NCBI GenBank assembly: GCA_050084985.1
Contig: JBITNC010000001.1
Coordinates: 119,288,001-119,352,000, forward strand
From: Nageia nagi
Lineage: Eukaryota > Pinophyta
Length of the DNA: 64,000 nt
Direction: 5' to 3'
Of the stretch, positions 1 to 12,198 are shown piece after piece. Within the stretch, counting starts at the first letter, position 1. Every line of letters begins with the position of its first letter. Under the pieces are notes generated by a model, which made no database searches, was not told the DNA's origin, and was given only the letters and a program-made list of their open reading frames with translations. A program made the position numbers and the translations under genes.

Positions 1-540
1 ATATAAATTTTATAGGACATGTGTATGTCATTGTTACACTTGAAGGGAATGAAGAGGTAATAGGGTATTGGTTAGCTCAATGTGTTAAGAAAAAATATAA
101 GTTAACTTAACCTCCACATGATGATGATGGATTTGTTTATCCAATAAGTTTGTATAACATATATATTTGTGTTTAATTTAAGTGAGCTTACTATCTACTC
201 TCTAGATATTTCTTTAGACTATTTGTCATCTTTTCCAAATTTTGATAACGATCATGGTTATATCCAACGGGTTCTATGGTGGTTGTTGGCACATGGATAT
301 GAAAATATCTTACTAGGTAATTAACTTGTTTTCTTGCATTTGAAGATTATGAACTAGATAATAAGATTATAGATTACTTGCATTTGATATTGGCAACAAA
401 TATCAAACTATCCATATATAGAGGGAATCCTTACAATAGAATGTTTTGGACCTTTTCATTGAATGACCATGAGATGATTATAGATGCATTGTAAAAACAA
501 TAGGATGCATATGGTACAATGGATTGAAATACTATAAAGG
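1..540 (+). pseudogene. T0 transposase-like gene, 3' exon relic
   Basis: Decayed last exon of a transposase-like gene, cut by the window edge. An acceptor AG at 14-15 precedes an exon that aligns with the exon after the predicted intron of T1 at 39,739-40,125. Shared landmarks are a segment reading approximately VIxYWLAQCV (24-95), a run of Asp codons (about 118-130), and a C-terminal stretch ending in Gln/Glu/Met codons (about 480-530). Several in-frame stops break it. The relationship to T1 is seen directly at nucleotide level; the transposase label comes only from the fuller T1 copy. Confidence 0.5.
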
Positions 541-760
541 TAAGCTCATTTAATAAGAATTATTTAAATTTTCTAAATTAAATACAAATTTATGTTATAT
601 ATATTTTATCTCACATTCCCTTACACATTTTGTTGATAGTTGTAAAGGAGAGGACTCACACAAGTACATAACTATTTTAAGAATCATTGAATTGTGTCTC
701 TTGACACCACCTATATTTATAATTTTGGAAATTTGTGCCTAGAAGATCTCATGAATGATA

Positions 761-786
761 ATATATATATATATATATATATATAT
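761..786. repeat. (AT)n microsatellite
   Basis: About 13 uninterrupted AT units within T0 spacer DNA. Confidence 0.95.
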
Positions 787-1063
787 TGTACACATGATTT
801 AAATATTTCATTTAAAGTTTTATTATATTCATTTATATTTGAATCATGTGTATATATATGATGAATGAATTCTTGAGAATGGGACATAGTTATAATTGTT
901 TGTTATCTTGATCTTGGTAAAAGGTTCATTAACTTACCCCATTATCAACATCTAGCTATGTGCTTTATTTGCAAATATGACTAAATTGGAACTAATCTCT
1001 ATGGGATATAGCCAACTTACAAATATGAATCATACACTAATGATTTACAAATTAAACATGAAT

Positions 1064-2240
1064 CATACATTCCTTTAGAAACCATGAGAGAATTAATGTA
1101 CATGAATTATTTTCTAGATATATTTTATAATTTTTGACTAGCAAGTTAAGGTTATCATTGTTTGAATTCTTAATGATTTAGATTCTAAAAGTACACTTTA
1201 ACTATAAATGATCTAGTAAGGGTGATTATATTAGGATTTAAAATTATTCTTTAAGTTAAATCTTATGTAGACTAGAAGTATATTAATCCAATCTTAAATT
1301 GATTTACTTAAAATTCTAAAATTTATAATTTTCCATATGGTTCTTAAGTTGGTAGAAGATAGTAAAGGATTTAATGTTTAGATCACCTTATTAGTTGAAC
1401 ACCAAAGGTTATTATCTTTTTGTTGAGGACCTTCAATGCAACTTCAGTAGGACTAGATAATAAATTTTTCTAACTTATTTCTTTGCATTAACAATTATTG
1501 ACCTTATTGTTGATTATGGATATGCTTACAAATTCAAATTAATAAATGGTAAGTTATTTGTAATGTCTTGGTAGATACTTACAAGTTGATTTTTGAGATG
1601 GAGTATCCTCTAATTTTAGTTTTTATTTATGGATGAGTTTGTTGATAAATATTTTCTAAGTTGTGCACATTTATTTGTTATGTATGTCCTTAAATTACTA
1701 TATATGAAAATTATTGAATATTTGAATATTCATACATTCCTTTAAAAACCATGAGAGAATTAGATATATTTTATAATTTTTGACTAGAAAGTTAAGGTTA
1801 TCATTCTTTGAATTCTTAATTATTTAGATTCTAAAAGTACACTTTAACTATAAATGATATAGTAAGGGTGATTATATTAGGATTTAAAATTATTATTTAA
1901 GTTATCTTATGGAGACTAAGTAGATTAATCCAGTCTTAAATTGATTTACTTCAAGTTCTAAAAGTGATAATTTTCCTTATGGTTCTTGAGTTGGTAGAAG
2001 ATAGCAAAAGATTTGATGTTTAGATCAATTTAATAGAAGTTCACCAAATGTTATTAGCTTTTTATTTCAAGGACCTCCAATGTTGATAAGACATACTCTA
2101 ATTTTAGTTTTTATTTATGGATGAGTTTGTTGATAAATATTTCCTAAGTTGTACACATTTATAATTTGTTGCATGTTCTTTTACTATTATTTACCTTATT
2201 TCTTTGCAACAACTATTGACCTTATTGTTGTATTTTATAT
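1064..2240. repeat. tandem duplication, unit about 660 bp
   Basis: The segment beginning CATACATTCCTTTAGAAACC at 1,064 recurs with few changes at 1,731, an offset of 667. Shared text includes a stretch around GGTAGAAGATAGYAAARGAT. The second copy lost internal bases before the common tail (first copy about 1,610-1,672, second about 2,100-2,162). A final phrase on CCTTATTTCTTTGCA also occurs in both. No coding content is visible. Confidence 0.8.
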
Positions 2241-2739
2241 TAAGGTTGTTTAAGTGTTTTTTTAATGAACAATTAAATTAATTACATCCAAATTCAAAGT
2301 ATATATACATTCACATATACATTAACTAGACTCACCATTAATTAAATGGATAAATATAAACAAAAACATAAATTTGAATCTCATCCATGTAAATTATTGA
2401 ACATCTATGAGCTAGTTCACTATGCATGCATCAATCCATCAACATAATATATATATATCAAGGTATATAAATGCATGTACATATATATCAATCCATCAAC
2501 ATCCATCAATGTAGATCAAAACATAAATCATACATGTATATGAGATCTAATCTAGAAACTAGGCATGTACACACATGCACTTGACAACATGTACTAGAGC
2601 ACATCAAAATAATAAGAATATATATACATGTATAGTCCATGAACTAGTCCAAATGTACACTCAAAAAACAAAAATGGAAATCTATATAAATCCATACACC
2701 TCTAGATATCTATCTATCTATTTGAACTAGTCCTAACTA

Positions 2740-4447
2740 GGTGAAGGGGCATAATCTAGACCCCTCTTCATTCCATGTGATGTATCATGAGGAACTATCT
2801 CATGCTATACAAAACATGTAAACTTAGAGTTAGAACTCAAATTAATCATACATTATAAATTAAAAATTATATGAAATGTACATGTACTACATTAGATATG
2901 TTTTAAATGCATTATAAATGAACATGGTATCATGCTTAGAGATTGAATGGTAAACCATTGTAGGATGACCTAATGAGTCATACATGATATCATGATAAAT
3001 TAAAGTGCCCACAATCACTATAGGTCACTATAATGAGTCATGTACCTCATGAGAAAAAATGGTGTCAACAGAGCTCTATAAGAGATCAAAAGAAAAAAGT
3101 TAAAAAGTTAAAACTTTAAATCATTACTTGAATTTATAACCATGTCTAGATATAACAAAAATATATTACAAATTATCAAGAATGTATGTTGATAAGTGGA
3201 AGGATCAACCACTATAGATTGCACATGTGAACCATGTGTCTTGCTAGTAATAGCGGTATCAACAAAAATATCCTAAACCATAAAAGTGTCACGGTCAACC
3301 TACAAGTACATATTTATAAGTTCATTCAAATTTTATTAAAATTTTATGATTTCATTAAATATGTATACATGTGAACTTGTTTAAATATTATAATATATAC
3401 ATACCATGGATCGGTCAAAAGTTATCTCCTATATATGTCTACCAATGGAATCAATATGTTAGTCACCTCAATCACCTTAAGATGCAGATCCATGCTTATA
3501 TACCTCATGCTCAATATCACCAAATAACATATGCATAAATCCTCCTAAATCTAATGGTGTGGATGATCCATCATATATCACATGGAAAGCACTACATCGA
3601 TGGAGTCTAGATATCTCAGGCAAGCTTCTAGTCCCTCCCACTCCACTAGGTCTTGATCCATCACCTCTAACCTTAACGAACTCAGCTACAACATTGGTAG
3701 TTTATTCAGTGAGGTTCCTTATAAGTTGACTCAATGATCTAAGGTTTGAAACTATGGCTATATGATGTACATGTGTATATACAATCACTCTACATGTATT
3801 AACAAGAGGTATAGCATGAGCAGGTCATCTAGGATCAAGTTGTGCCCCTAGCGTCTATTGTGAACTACCCATACCAACACCATGAAACTCATGAATATCA
3901 AAATAATTAGGCTTTTGATCAATAAAAAACTCTACCCATAAAAATTTGATGAAATAAAAGGGTACATCACTACCACCACTATGTGGTGGATGATCAAAGA
4001 CCATCCACCATTGGTCCCAAAAATGTGTAGTGATCCCCTCATGCTTACACTAAAAAATAAAAACTCACTTTTGGGTGGATGCCATTGGTTCTCCAATTCT
4101 AGGATTTCTAAAATATAAACCTAAATCCCCTTTTGTAATATGATAAGTCTCATCAATATCTCTCTAGGATAGGCCATCATTGTAAAACCTCCTCCTCTCC
4201 TCTCTATGTAATGGAAATCACCTATGGTCTTATCTCTGCAAGTAACAATATCAACTATAGTTTGCATTAAAGTTGCAAATTTTGTAAGGTGAGGGGTGAG
4301 TTCCCTATGCTATAGTATCTCATTAATATTACCCTAAATAGAGGTGATATTCTCAATTATAGTTGTTCATAAGTGAGCATCCTCAAGTAATGTGAGTTCT
4401 TGACTAGGCTCATGGGAAAGAGGTGGACTATTTTGTGATGGATCCAT
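2740..4447 (-). pseudogene. T0 partner gene, unidentified protein
   Basis: Minus-strand coding relic beginning at an ATG at 4,447 (MDPSQNSPPLS...). It is collinear with the T1 gene at 42,370-44,283. Both begin with MDP and a Pro/Ser-rich head, then share a core with Trp-Trp-Met-Val-Phe-Asp, a KPNYFDI motif and a GVGMG/GVGLG motif. Stops in frame correspond mostly to TAG/TAA/TGA in place of Gln, Arg or Trp codons. I do not recognise the family. It converges on the transposase-like gene, as in T1, so the pair looks like one transposon's gene set. Confidence 0.55.
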
Positions 4448-4473
4448 TATATATATATATATATATATATATA
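4446..4473. repeat. (AT)n microsatellite
   Basis: About 13 AT units lying immediately upstream of the T0 partner-gene start codon. Confidence 0.9.
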
Positions 4474-5030
4474 AAGGTCACTTGATGCATGAAAAATATA
4501 TTTTAGAATAATTAAATATAACTACATTAAATTTAAATATATCTATATATAAATCCTAACTTTATATACAACTCAAGTTCAATATATATCAAACTTAAAG
4601 GCTAATATAAATAATTTAAAAAACATAACATGCATTCATAAAACTTGATATACACTAAAATTTAATGTTCATTAAATCTCCATAACAAGACTCCTAAATT
4701 CAAATGTAGTATGGAAATCCTTATTTAGATATGTCATATATTTTAAGATACTTTGAAAGATAAAATCAACATCAAGAAATAAATTAATCACCTTAGTAAG
4801 TATGCAAAACTTATGATTTTTTCATGGTTAGAACTCAATGTATAAGAATATGTAAAACTCAAAGTCATGCTAGTTTGGCCTTACCTCAATGTATCATTAA
4901 AAATTACCCTTAAATGAATGACCTCCTTAAATAAGGATGCTTTGATTTTAGAAAATTTGAAATTTTATTACCATTGATTCATGTATCCACTAGTTCTATA
5001 AGAGGGAATGCTTTATATTTATAAGTCAAG
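4474..5030. other. spacer upstream of T0 partner gene
   Basis: A+T-rich sequence with no coding or repeat structure that I can support. I could not align it with the matching T1 flank (44,300-44,550), so the T0 boundary probably falls in or near this interval. Confidence 0.4.
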
Positions 5031-6244
5031 AAATGTTGATTTTTGAAAAAATTATTTACCTAGATTCAAAGAGATATCAATCTATGTCTTTTGTTCAATT
5101 TGCATATGGGTTGATTTTGGAGTAGTTTAGTTTTTATCATATACTCATACTCATTTAATCCATACCCATCTAATTTGCAAGGTTACTAGTTATGGTATCT
5201 AGATGATTCTTTGACTTGGTGTGCCCACCTTCCTAGGTAGTTTATCCTTTGTATATATTCTTAAGGCTTTATTATTCATATATGTTTTCATGATTCCAAT
5301 ATCTCACATTTCATTAATTACTCTTCTTATTATTGATTAGAGCTCAAGGTTATTATGGCATACAATGATGTAAACCTAAGGAAGTCTTTTACAAAAAAGA
5401 GGTCTCTCTTATTATGGAAACCTCTATTGATATAAATAATAAAAAAAAAAACTAATATATGATAGAATTTGTATTTTCATAGATCCAAATGTGTGTGATG
5501 AAAAATTATGTACGAAAATTTACAAAGCATTATAGAAAAAGTCACTAATTAAACATCTAATGCTTAAAGTCTTCTTTGGATAACACAAATGGACATGTAC
5601 ACTATTATTACACTATCTTTTTATAATTAACCAGTTCTAGTAAGTATGATTCAAGAGAAATTTGATCCCAAAAGATTTATTACATACAATAACAATTGAT
5701 ATTAGGTGGGAGAAATCAATCAATAAAGTAGAGAAAATGGACTATTAAATTTTACGCAAAAGGATCATCGAAAAATGTTGATCTTGGAAAAACTATTTAC
5801 CTAGAGTCAAGGAGGTATCAAGCTATATTTTTTGTTCAATTTGCATATGGTTTGATTTTGGAGTGGTTTAGTTTTTATCATATACTCATACTCATTAAAT
5901 CCATACCTATCTAATTTGTAAGGTTACTAGTTGTGGTATCTAGATGTTTCTTAAATGACTTGGTGTGCCCACCTTTCTAGGTAGTTTATCCTTTGTATAT
6001 ATATTCTTAAGGATTTATTGTTCATATACATTTTCATGAGTCCAAGATCTCACATTTCATTAATTACTATTCTTATTTTTTATTAGAGCTTGAGTTTCTT
6101 ATGGCATACAATGATGTAAACCTAAGGAAGTCTTTTACAAAGAAGAGGTATCTCCTATTATGGAAACCTCTATTGATGTAAACAATTAAAAAATAATATA
6201 TTCAATGTAATTTGTATTTTCATATATCCAAATGTGTGTGATGA
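5031..6244. mobile_element. direct-repeat pair, possible miniature LTR element
   Basis: Two copies of a 471/472-bp sequence lie at 5,031-5,501 and 5,773-6,244, separated by 271 bp. Both start with AAATGTTGAT and end with AAATGTGTGTGATGA, and are about 90% alike by eye. A 5' TG fits an LTR, and a purine-rich run (AAAAGGATCATCGAAAAA) precedes the second copy as a PPT would. However, I found no clear terminal CA, PBS or matching 5-bp target duplication. It could be a TRIM-type element or a simple segmental duplication. Confidence 0.45.
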
Positions 6245-6249
6245 CATTA

Positions 6250-7110
6250 AACAAATTAGGTGACACTTAAACTTCAAGAGGTGGCTCTTGAGTGGTGGAA
6301 TACCTTGAAAACAACTAAGAATATCCAAACCAAAGACTTGGAATGGGGTGAATTTGTGTTAGTTTTTAAGAAGAGATTCTTTATTAAATAGTTTTATGTT
6401 AAGAAGTTCGAGTAGATTATGAGTATTCAATAAGGAAGAGGACTATAAAAAATATTACCAAATTTTTATCAATCTATTGAAATATGTGCCAAAATTTAGA
6501 ACTAATGAGCATTTTAAGGATTATGAGGTGTTTTTCTAGGGATATAATCTTATTCCAATCATGATTAAAGTTTACATTAGAATTTTGGAAGACTTTACAT
6601 TAAGTAATTAGAACCAAACTAAATATAACTACTTCATATCATCTCAAAACTAACAAAAAAATAAATACTTGGTTAACTAAATGAATTACAAGTTTAAAAA
6701 CAAAATTGCCATACACAAAATTCATAAAGTATCCTATAAAACTATTTTTTACTCAAAAAAATGATGAAACAAGAGATTCAAAAATATACCTTGAAGGGGG
6801 AATGATGGCAATCACAATAGGGGAAGCTAGAGGGTAGATGAACACTTTTGGGATCAGGATCGTGGGTATACAAGTTTGGGATCATCAAAATTTTAGAAGA
6901 GGTATGTAACAAGTGTGGTGAAATGGTTGGGGAGGAAGCTATGTGGGTTTATAAGTCTACCCTAGGATCTCATGTATCAGGATCTTGGTTAGGTTTGGGA
7001 TGTCAAGCCTAGCTGAGATCTCAATCTGTACATGAACTCCTAGGCTCACATTTTAAAAAACTAAGTCCCACTTAGTTCCTATAAATTGGGATTCAACTCT
7101 TGCACCCATC
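6250..7110 (+). pseudogene. Ty3/gypsy-type gag relic
   Basis: The three frames together read a retrotransposon Gag core. A segment like ALEWW.TLKTTKN precedes W.EF...FKKRFF and then a stretch with Gln-Gly-Arg and a Phe-Tyr-Gln motif (6,270-6,490), as in the Retrotrans_gag family. Farther on, VCNKCGEM (about 6,903-6,930) resembles the start of a zinc knuckle. Stops and frameshifts are frequent. No protease or RT follows, so this is a fragment. It begins immediately after the second direct repeat ends, so the repeat could be its upstream LTR, but this is unproved. Confidence 0.6.
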
Positions 7111-7258
7111 CACAAGTTTACATGACTTTGATATTTTGACCCCTTGTACATTCCACAAGGGAAAAATATGTGGTCTACACTTTTCTTATGCATTTTTAAT
7201 CTCTTTTTAAATGATACATTGTTAAGGGATTAAAATTATTTATTAAATACATAAAGGT

Positions 7259-7615
7259 TTATTTTGAAGCATATACAAATAGAAATTCTTTTATTAATCT
7301 AACATGGGTAGGAATTCTATCTAACTCTTTAATTCCTACATCATTATCAGTAATATCATCATGGCTTTCTAAACTTATATTTTTTAAATCATAATCATCT
7401 ATAGATGCATGAATCTTATTAGGATTTTATCTGATAATATCCATCCTTTTGCTAGAACTTGTAGATTCGATATCATTATCTTCATCAATATCCATTCTAT
7501 CATTAGGAGTAGGTTCTTACAAAGCTAAATCAATGCTAATCCTAAGACTTATTCCAATATCATTAAAATGAACCTTACTTTTAAAAACCTTAGGTTGTTC
7601 TTCATTAAGATCCAT
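7259..7615 (-). pseudogene. unidentified acidic coding relic
   Basis: From an ATG at 7,615 one minus-strand frame stays coding-like for about 118 codons to TAA at 7,259, with only two internal stops. The protein begins MDLNEEQPKVFKSK, then carries an acidic patch (MDIDEDNDIES) and ends KEFLFVYASK. The long single frame and natural amino-acid usage in such A+T-rich DNA argue for real former coding. I do not recognise the family, and there is no diagnostic catalytic motif. It may be a retroelement or captured host fragment. Confidence 0.4.
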
Positions 7616-9424
7616 CTTTGAAATATAGGTAGAATGAACCCTAGTTTTATTATTTTATCTAGCTATTATTCTAAGCACCTTGGGTAAGAGAAGAGATAAT
7701 AACACAAATAGATTCATAACTCCTAAGAAGAGATTCTCTAGAAAATATTCTATTTATGTAGAAATGTTAGGTTCACCAAAATGTAAACCTCAAATTGTAT
7801 AAATTACAAATATAATAATAAATAAATTGATTTACAATATAAGAATTGTGAATATGAGCACTATATCAAATACAAAAATTATACATAAAGCACATACACC
7901 TGATATGAAGTGTATGTACAATCCTTAACAATAATTAGCAATGAATCTTTAGAGGATTGGGATCAGATCTATGGTGAGTTCACATGGATCTTCATATGCA
8001 TGAATCAACAACTCGACTTAGAACTCTCAATCTAGAAGATGCACTTCGATGGTGACCTAAGATAAGCACACCCTTAATTGTGTAAGATATATCAAATTAT
8101 GTCATGCATGAAAGATAGAAAGTTTTAGAGCTCATAGTATAATAATTTATCATAATAGGTGGCATCAAGATATATTATAGCTTGATGAAGGTTATGGATA
8201 ACCACCACCTATCTGAGATCTTGTCATATCAAAGAGTTTTGATATGTGGAAGTTAGTCTATTCAACTTGCATATATAACCTATAAAGATATAGAAAAAAG
8301 TGAAAGCTAACCTCTAGCAATAATATAAACTTTGTTATATTCAAGATACTTTAAAATATAAACCATGATAAATGATATAGCATTTAATATAACACATGGC
8401 CTTGCATTGTAATATCAATTTTATTTTGATATTTGTAATATTGCAATAAGTCATTTAAGAAGTCTAAATATGATTTATTAAATAAATAATATATCATTTT
8501 TAGGCATCTACAGTTATTATTGTATTCTTAAAAGGAATTTAATATTGCTTTGGTTTATGTATTATAGGTAGTTAATAGTCTATAAATGAACCACTTAAAA
8601 ATTGTGTACTTAAAAATTGTGTAGAGAAGATTAGACTTCACAGCCTATAAGTGAAGTGAACTCATCTAGGTTTGTATTGTTTGAGATTATTATTTCCCTT
8701 ATGCTACATTTTTTTTTTTGCTTCATATTTGAAATAAATGATATATTAGCCTAGCTTCATGATTCATTATTATCCTTAAGAATAATGATGGAATATTAAG
8801 AAGAATGATGGAGTAGTCTAGTTCATTAGCTTTTATAGTTGTAAAAGAATGGAATAAAAATAATATATACATTTTTAACATTTAACTAATGTAGCATTTC
8901 ACGGAAAAAGAGAATTGTCAATATTATATTTTGAATATTGAATTTAATTGATAAGGTATGATCCATGGTTAAATAAATAAATTAGCATTATAATGTATTG
9001 AAATTCAAATAATAGAAAATACAGTATTTTAATTAATAAATACATTTTAAGTATCTAGTGATATAAATGAATTGCATATGAAAAAAAATAACAAATATTA
9101 AATTAAAAAAAAAAACAAAATATTGAAACATTATGAGATTTTTGGAACTTTCTCTTGAAAGTTGTGCAATTGTTTTGAGCTCTGATTACATTTATTTATG
9201 CTAGTTTGGGCATATCATTGTATTTTTTATTGGTTTGAGAAGAAGGGATTTTGGAGCAATGCATTTTCCTTGTGCATTTAGATTCACTGCATTGATTTAT
9301 AGGTTTTCTCCATCTCATTCATTTGCATATGTTATATAAATAAAATTACTTGTTCTCTTTGATGTGTTGTGGTTTTTGAATACATTATTACTAGATTGTA
9401 TGAATTAATTATTAAAAAATATTA

Positions 9425-9625
9425 AATTTTTATTTTGTACTCTGGAATTTGTATGAAAAAATAGTTGTGTATTTCTATTTTGCACACTTTGGAAATTGTA
9501 TGAAAAACTAGTACTATGTTTCTATTTTTGTTCTCTTTGGAATTTGTATGAAAAAATAAAATGGTACTATATTTATATTTTTGCATTCTCTTGAAAGTCT
9601 AAGAAAAAATAAAAAAATTGTACTG
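9425..9625. repeat. short tandem repeat, unit about 55-65 bp
   Basis: Four imperfect copies of a unit containing GGAATTTGTATGAAAAA, then a TAGT/TACT and TATTT run and TTTTGYNYTCTYTG, lie head to tail. Copies diverge and vary in length. No coding potential. Confidence 0.7.
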
Positions 9626-9959
9626 CATTATTCCATTTGTAATTTTGAGACTTATAGCAAGAGAAAAGAAATATATGGACTTTAAAGGGATAAGATCCTT
9701 AAGTTGTATAAAAGAAACTTAAAATCAATCCCATTTAAGTTCTATTTCAAACATAGGAAAATTATAGAGATTTTTAGTTGGAAAATAAAACTAGAACATA
9801 GTTTAAATTGTAGCTTTAAAGTGTTCATGTTGTAGAGATTGAGAAAATAGAGAAAGCCCATCTTTTGGTTTTGAATTATAGGAAGCTATGAAATTTGGGG
9901 TTTTTATCTTATTTTTTACAACTTGGACAATGAAAAAAGAGATTAATAGTTGTATTATA

Positions 9960-9962
<3 letters not shown>

Positions 9963-10040
<78 letters not shown>
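9963..10040. repeat. (AT)n microsatellite, about 39 units
   Basis: Uninterrupted 78-bp AT run, the longest in the window. Likely length-variable and prone to assembly or sequencing error. Confidence 0.97.
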
Positions 10041-10043
<3 letters not shown>

Positions 10044-10220
10044 TTAATTGTTCCATAAATTTTTATGCAAATATTGAGTTATGAAGTTATAAAATATGAA
10101 ATAATATAATAATTTTTATATTATATAAATTGATAATAATATAAAATATTATAAATCGAGTTATATAATAATATTAGTGTTTAAATAATATGTTGATTTT
10201 AAATGTTTTATTTATATTAT

Positions 10221-10375
10221 TATTTACTATTATTTTTAAATTGAAACTTTATTATAAATTATTATTTAGAAATGATAATATTTTAATTTAATTAATATTG
10301 TTATTTATTATTATTTCTAAATTGAATTTATTTGTAATAAGTTGTTATTCAGAAATAATAAAATTTGAAAATCAA
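10221..10375. repeat. two-copy tandem repeat, about 81 bp
   Basis: TATTTACTATTATTTTTAAA at 10,221 recurs as TATTTATTATTATTTCTAAA about 81 bp later, and the following AGAAATRATAA segments also match. Imperfect copies in very A+T-rich spacer. Confidence 0.6.
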
Positions 10376-10686
10376 CAATATTAACAAGGTTAAGAATTTG
10401 GAATTCTAAATGTGTTAATGTAGTTTATTAATTACATTAACAAAGTTGGAGTTAAACACATTTTGCGAATACTAGATTTTGGAAAATAAGTAATATTGGA
10501 AATGTTTTTATTTTTTAATTTTAATTTGATTCCTTAAGTTTAGCAATTAAAAATATTATAGTTTTAATTAAGAGTTATTATTAGACTCTTGAGTTTAATT
10601 CATTTATTGGTAATTAGGCATATGTTGAGGTGCATAAAATTACATTTTGATACTTAACAAATGAAAAGAATAATTATTATTCCAAT

Positions 10687-11496
10687 TGTTGACACCCAAA
10701 ACTGGACATCTTAACATGTTCCCATTTAGGTGCAACTTCACATACATTTTTAATCACATTTTATAATATTTTAGTCATATTTTACCATATTATCACATGT
10801 TTCTCAGGTTGTATTCTTATTTTTTATAATTAGGTACATCACTTAGGAATGGACACTCAACCTTCACACAAAGGGTCAAATAGTGATATCACATCTCATA
10901 TAAATGTAAGCATCTATAACCTTAGAAAAGCATGTTAAAATTACATCTTAATAGTTGGTACCCTACAGTTGGGTGTTACTAAATACTATCTATTGATATT
11001 GGAATCTTATTATCACTAGAGAAAATATCTATCATATTTTATATTTACAATCATATACTTGGTTTGACTTATTATCATATCTATTGTTATTGATCCTTGT
11101 TGGCTGACCTCATTCTATAAAAACCTTAGCATTTGCACTAAATTTTTGGAACTTAGTGCCCATGCTAGGATTCTTTCTACTATTGGAGATGGGGTTCACA
11201 TAGCAAGGTTATCTCTATTCAATAAGTTTGCCTTACATATCTCCAAGCATGATACAGGTAAGGACATACAAGTATTTATCTTACATTTGATTTTATCTCT
11301 TTAGTGCATGCATTCATTTTAATTCTTGACATTAGTGTAATTCATAATTATGTTACTACACTACTATACTCTCGATTCCCATTTATTCATGTATATTTAT
11401 TTGAGTAAATTAGCTTAGATAATACATACTTAAATATTTATGTGTATTTAGTTCATTTAAAATAAAAATCTAAGCGTACTAAAATACATATCAACA
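10687..11496 (+). mobile_element. E0 5' LTR
   Basis: An 810-bp segment starts TGTTGACACCC and ends ATCAACA, typical TG...CA LTR termini with the inverted TGTTGA/TCAACA. A TATA-like box lies at 11,116-11,123. Immediately after the end is TAGTGGCACCCACC, a plausible primer-binding site, and then a basic gag-like reading frame begins. I found no second copy in this window, so the call rests on termini, TATA box and the gag that follows. The 3' LTR may lie beyond the window or be lost. Confidence 0.6.
11116..11123 (+). promoter_or_regulatory. TATA box of E0 LTR
   Basis: TATAAAAA sits about 430 bp into the LTR, followed by LTR sequence that would be R and U5. It is the only canonical TATA-like octamer I noted in this LTR. 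Confidence 0.45.
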
Positions 11497-11512
11497 TAGT
11501 GGCACCCACCAT
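11497..11512 (+). other. candidate E0 primer-binding site
   Basis: TAGTGGCACCCACC follows directly on the LTR terminus ATCAACA. A TGGC-type PBS fits Tat-lineage elements, but I did not match it to a particular tRNA. Confidence 0.35.
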
Positions 11513-11649
11513 TTATGAATTTTTTTTTCTCTTAATTAAGGTTAGAATAAAGATGCTTTTGAACCTACAACTCTACCACAATGTCAAATTTATTATGGGT
11601 TTTATTTACATATTATATTCTTAAGGTATTTTTTGTTACTAATAATAAA

Positions 11650-12193
11650 AATGCATAAATTTCTACTAACCCTATAGCTAAGAAAACTCCCAAAAAATGG
11701 AAACTTGGTAGACCAAAGGTGGTTCAATGATGAAGTTAGAGAATTCATATAAAACAACCATCTATAGATGTATAGGGATAAATAACCAAATATGCTAGTG
11801 AAAGTTCTTCAGATAAAGATACTTTTATAGAAAGCTCTGATAATTCAATAAAGATAGTAAATTAGAGGATTCATTCTTATAATATTGGATATTAGACCCA
11901 TAAATGAACAAATTCCTCCTATAATTGAAGAAGAGATCATTTCCTAATTAAGTGATGATGAAGTATTAAGCAAAGTCACAATTTCAAAGGAAAATAGACA
12001 TACATTCATCAAGTTTCTCAATGGGCTATCAGTTTAGGAAAAAGCTTATGCAATTGATACACTCAAAGATGAAGAAGTGGTAAAGCAATGAAAATTATGG
12101 TATTGTAACAAGGAAAAGAAGAATATACCTCCTAATGATATGACTTTCACACTAAGAAATATGAATTTAAGATTCTTCGTAAATAGCTCCATA
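11650..12193 (+). pseudogene. E0 gag, first segment
   Basis: N-terminal part of E0 gag. It opens with a basic stretch (AKKTPKKWKLGRPK) that resembles an AT-hook or nuclear signal. It later reads well as SQLSDDEVLSKVTISKENRH-type protein with stops at presumed Gln positions (about 11,925-12,190). It is cut by the insertion of E1 at 12,198/12,199 and resumes at 51,162 in the same style after the CCTAT target duplication. Function inferred: capsid/nucleocapsid precursor. Confidence 0.5.
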
Positions 12194-12198
12194 CCTAT

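Larger units (their letters stand above)
541..2739. other. T0 spacer between two convergent genes, with internal duplication
   Basis: No coding region recognised. It corresponds in position to the 40,126-42,370 spacer of T1. It holds an AT microsatellite at 761-786 and a duplicated segment (listed separately). Base composition is strongly A+T rich throughout. Confidence 0.5.
7616..10686. other. A+T-rich intergenic spacer
   Basis: No coding region recognised over 3 kb. The sequence TTTTTAGGCATCTACA ending at 8,512 resembles the LTR terminus of E2 and M1 in reverse orientation, so a decayed minus-strand solo LTR may end there; I could not find its other end. Short tandem repeats and a long AT run are listed separately. 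Confidence 0.5.

Noticed and set aside
7900-8512. Minus-strand solo LTR ending TTTTTAGGCATCTACA
   Set aside because: Only the terminal 17 bases resemble known LTRs here; the other end and a target duplication could not be found.
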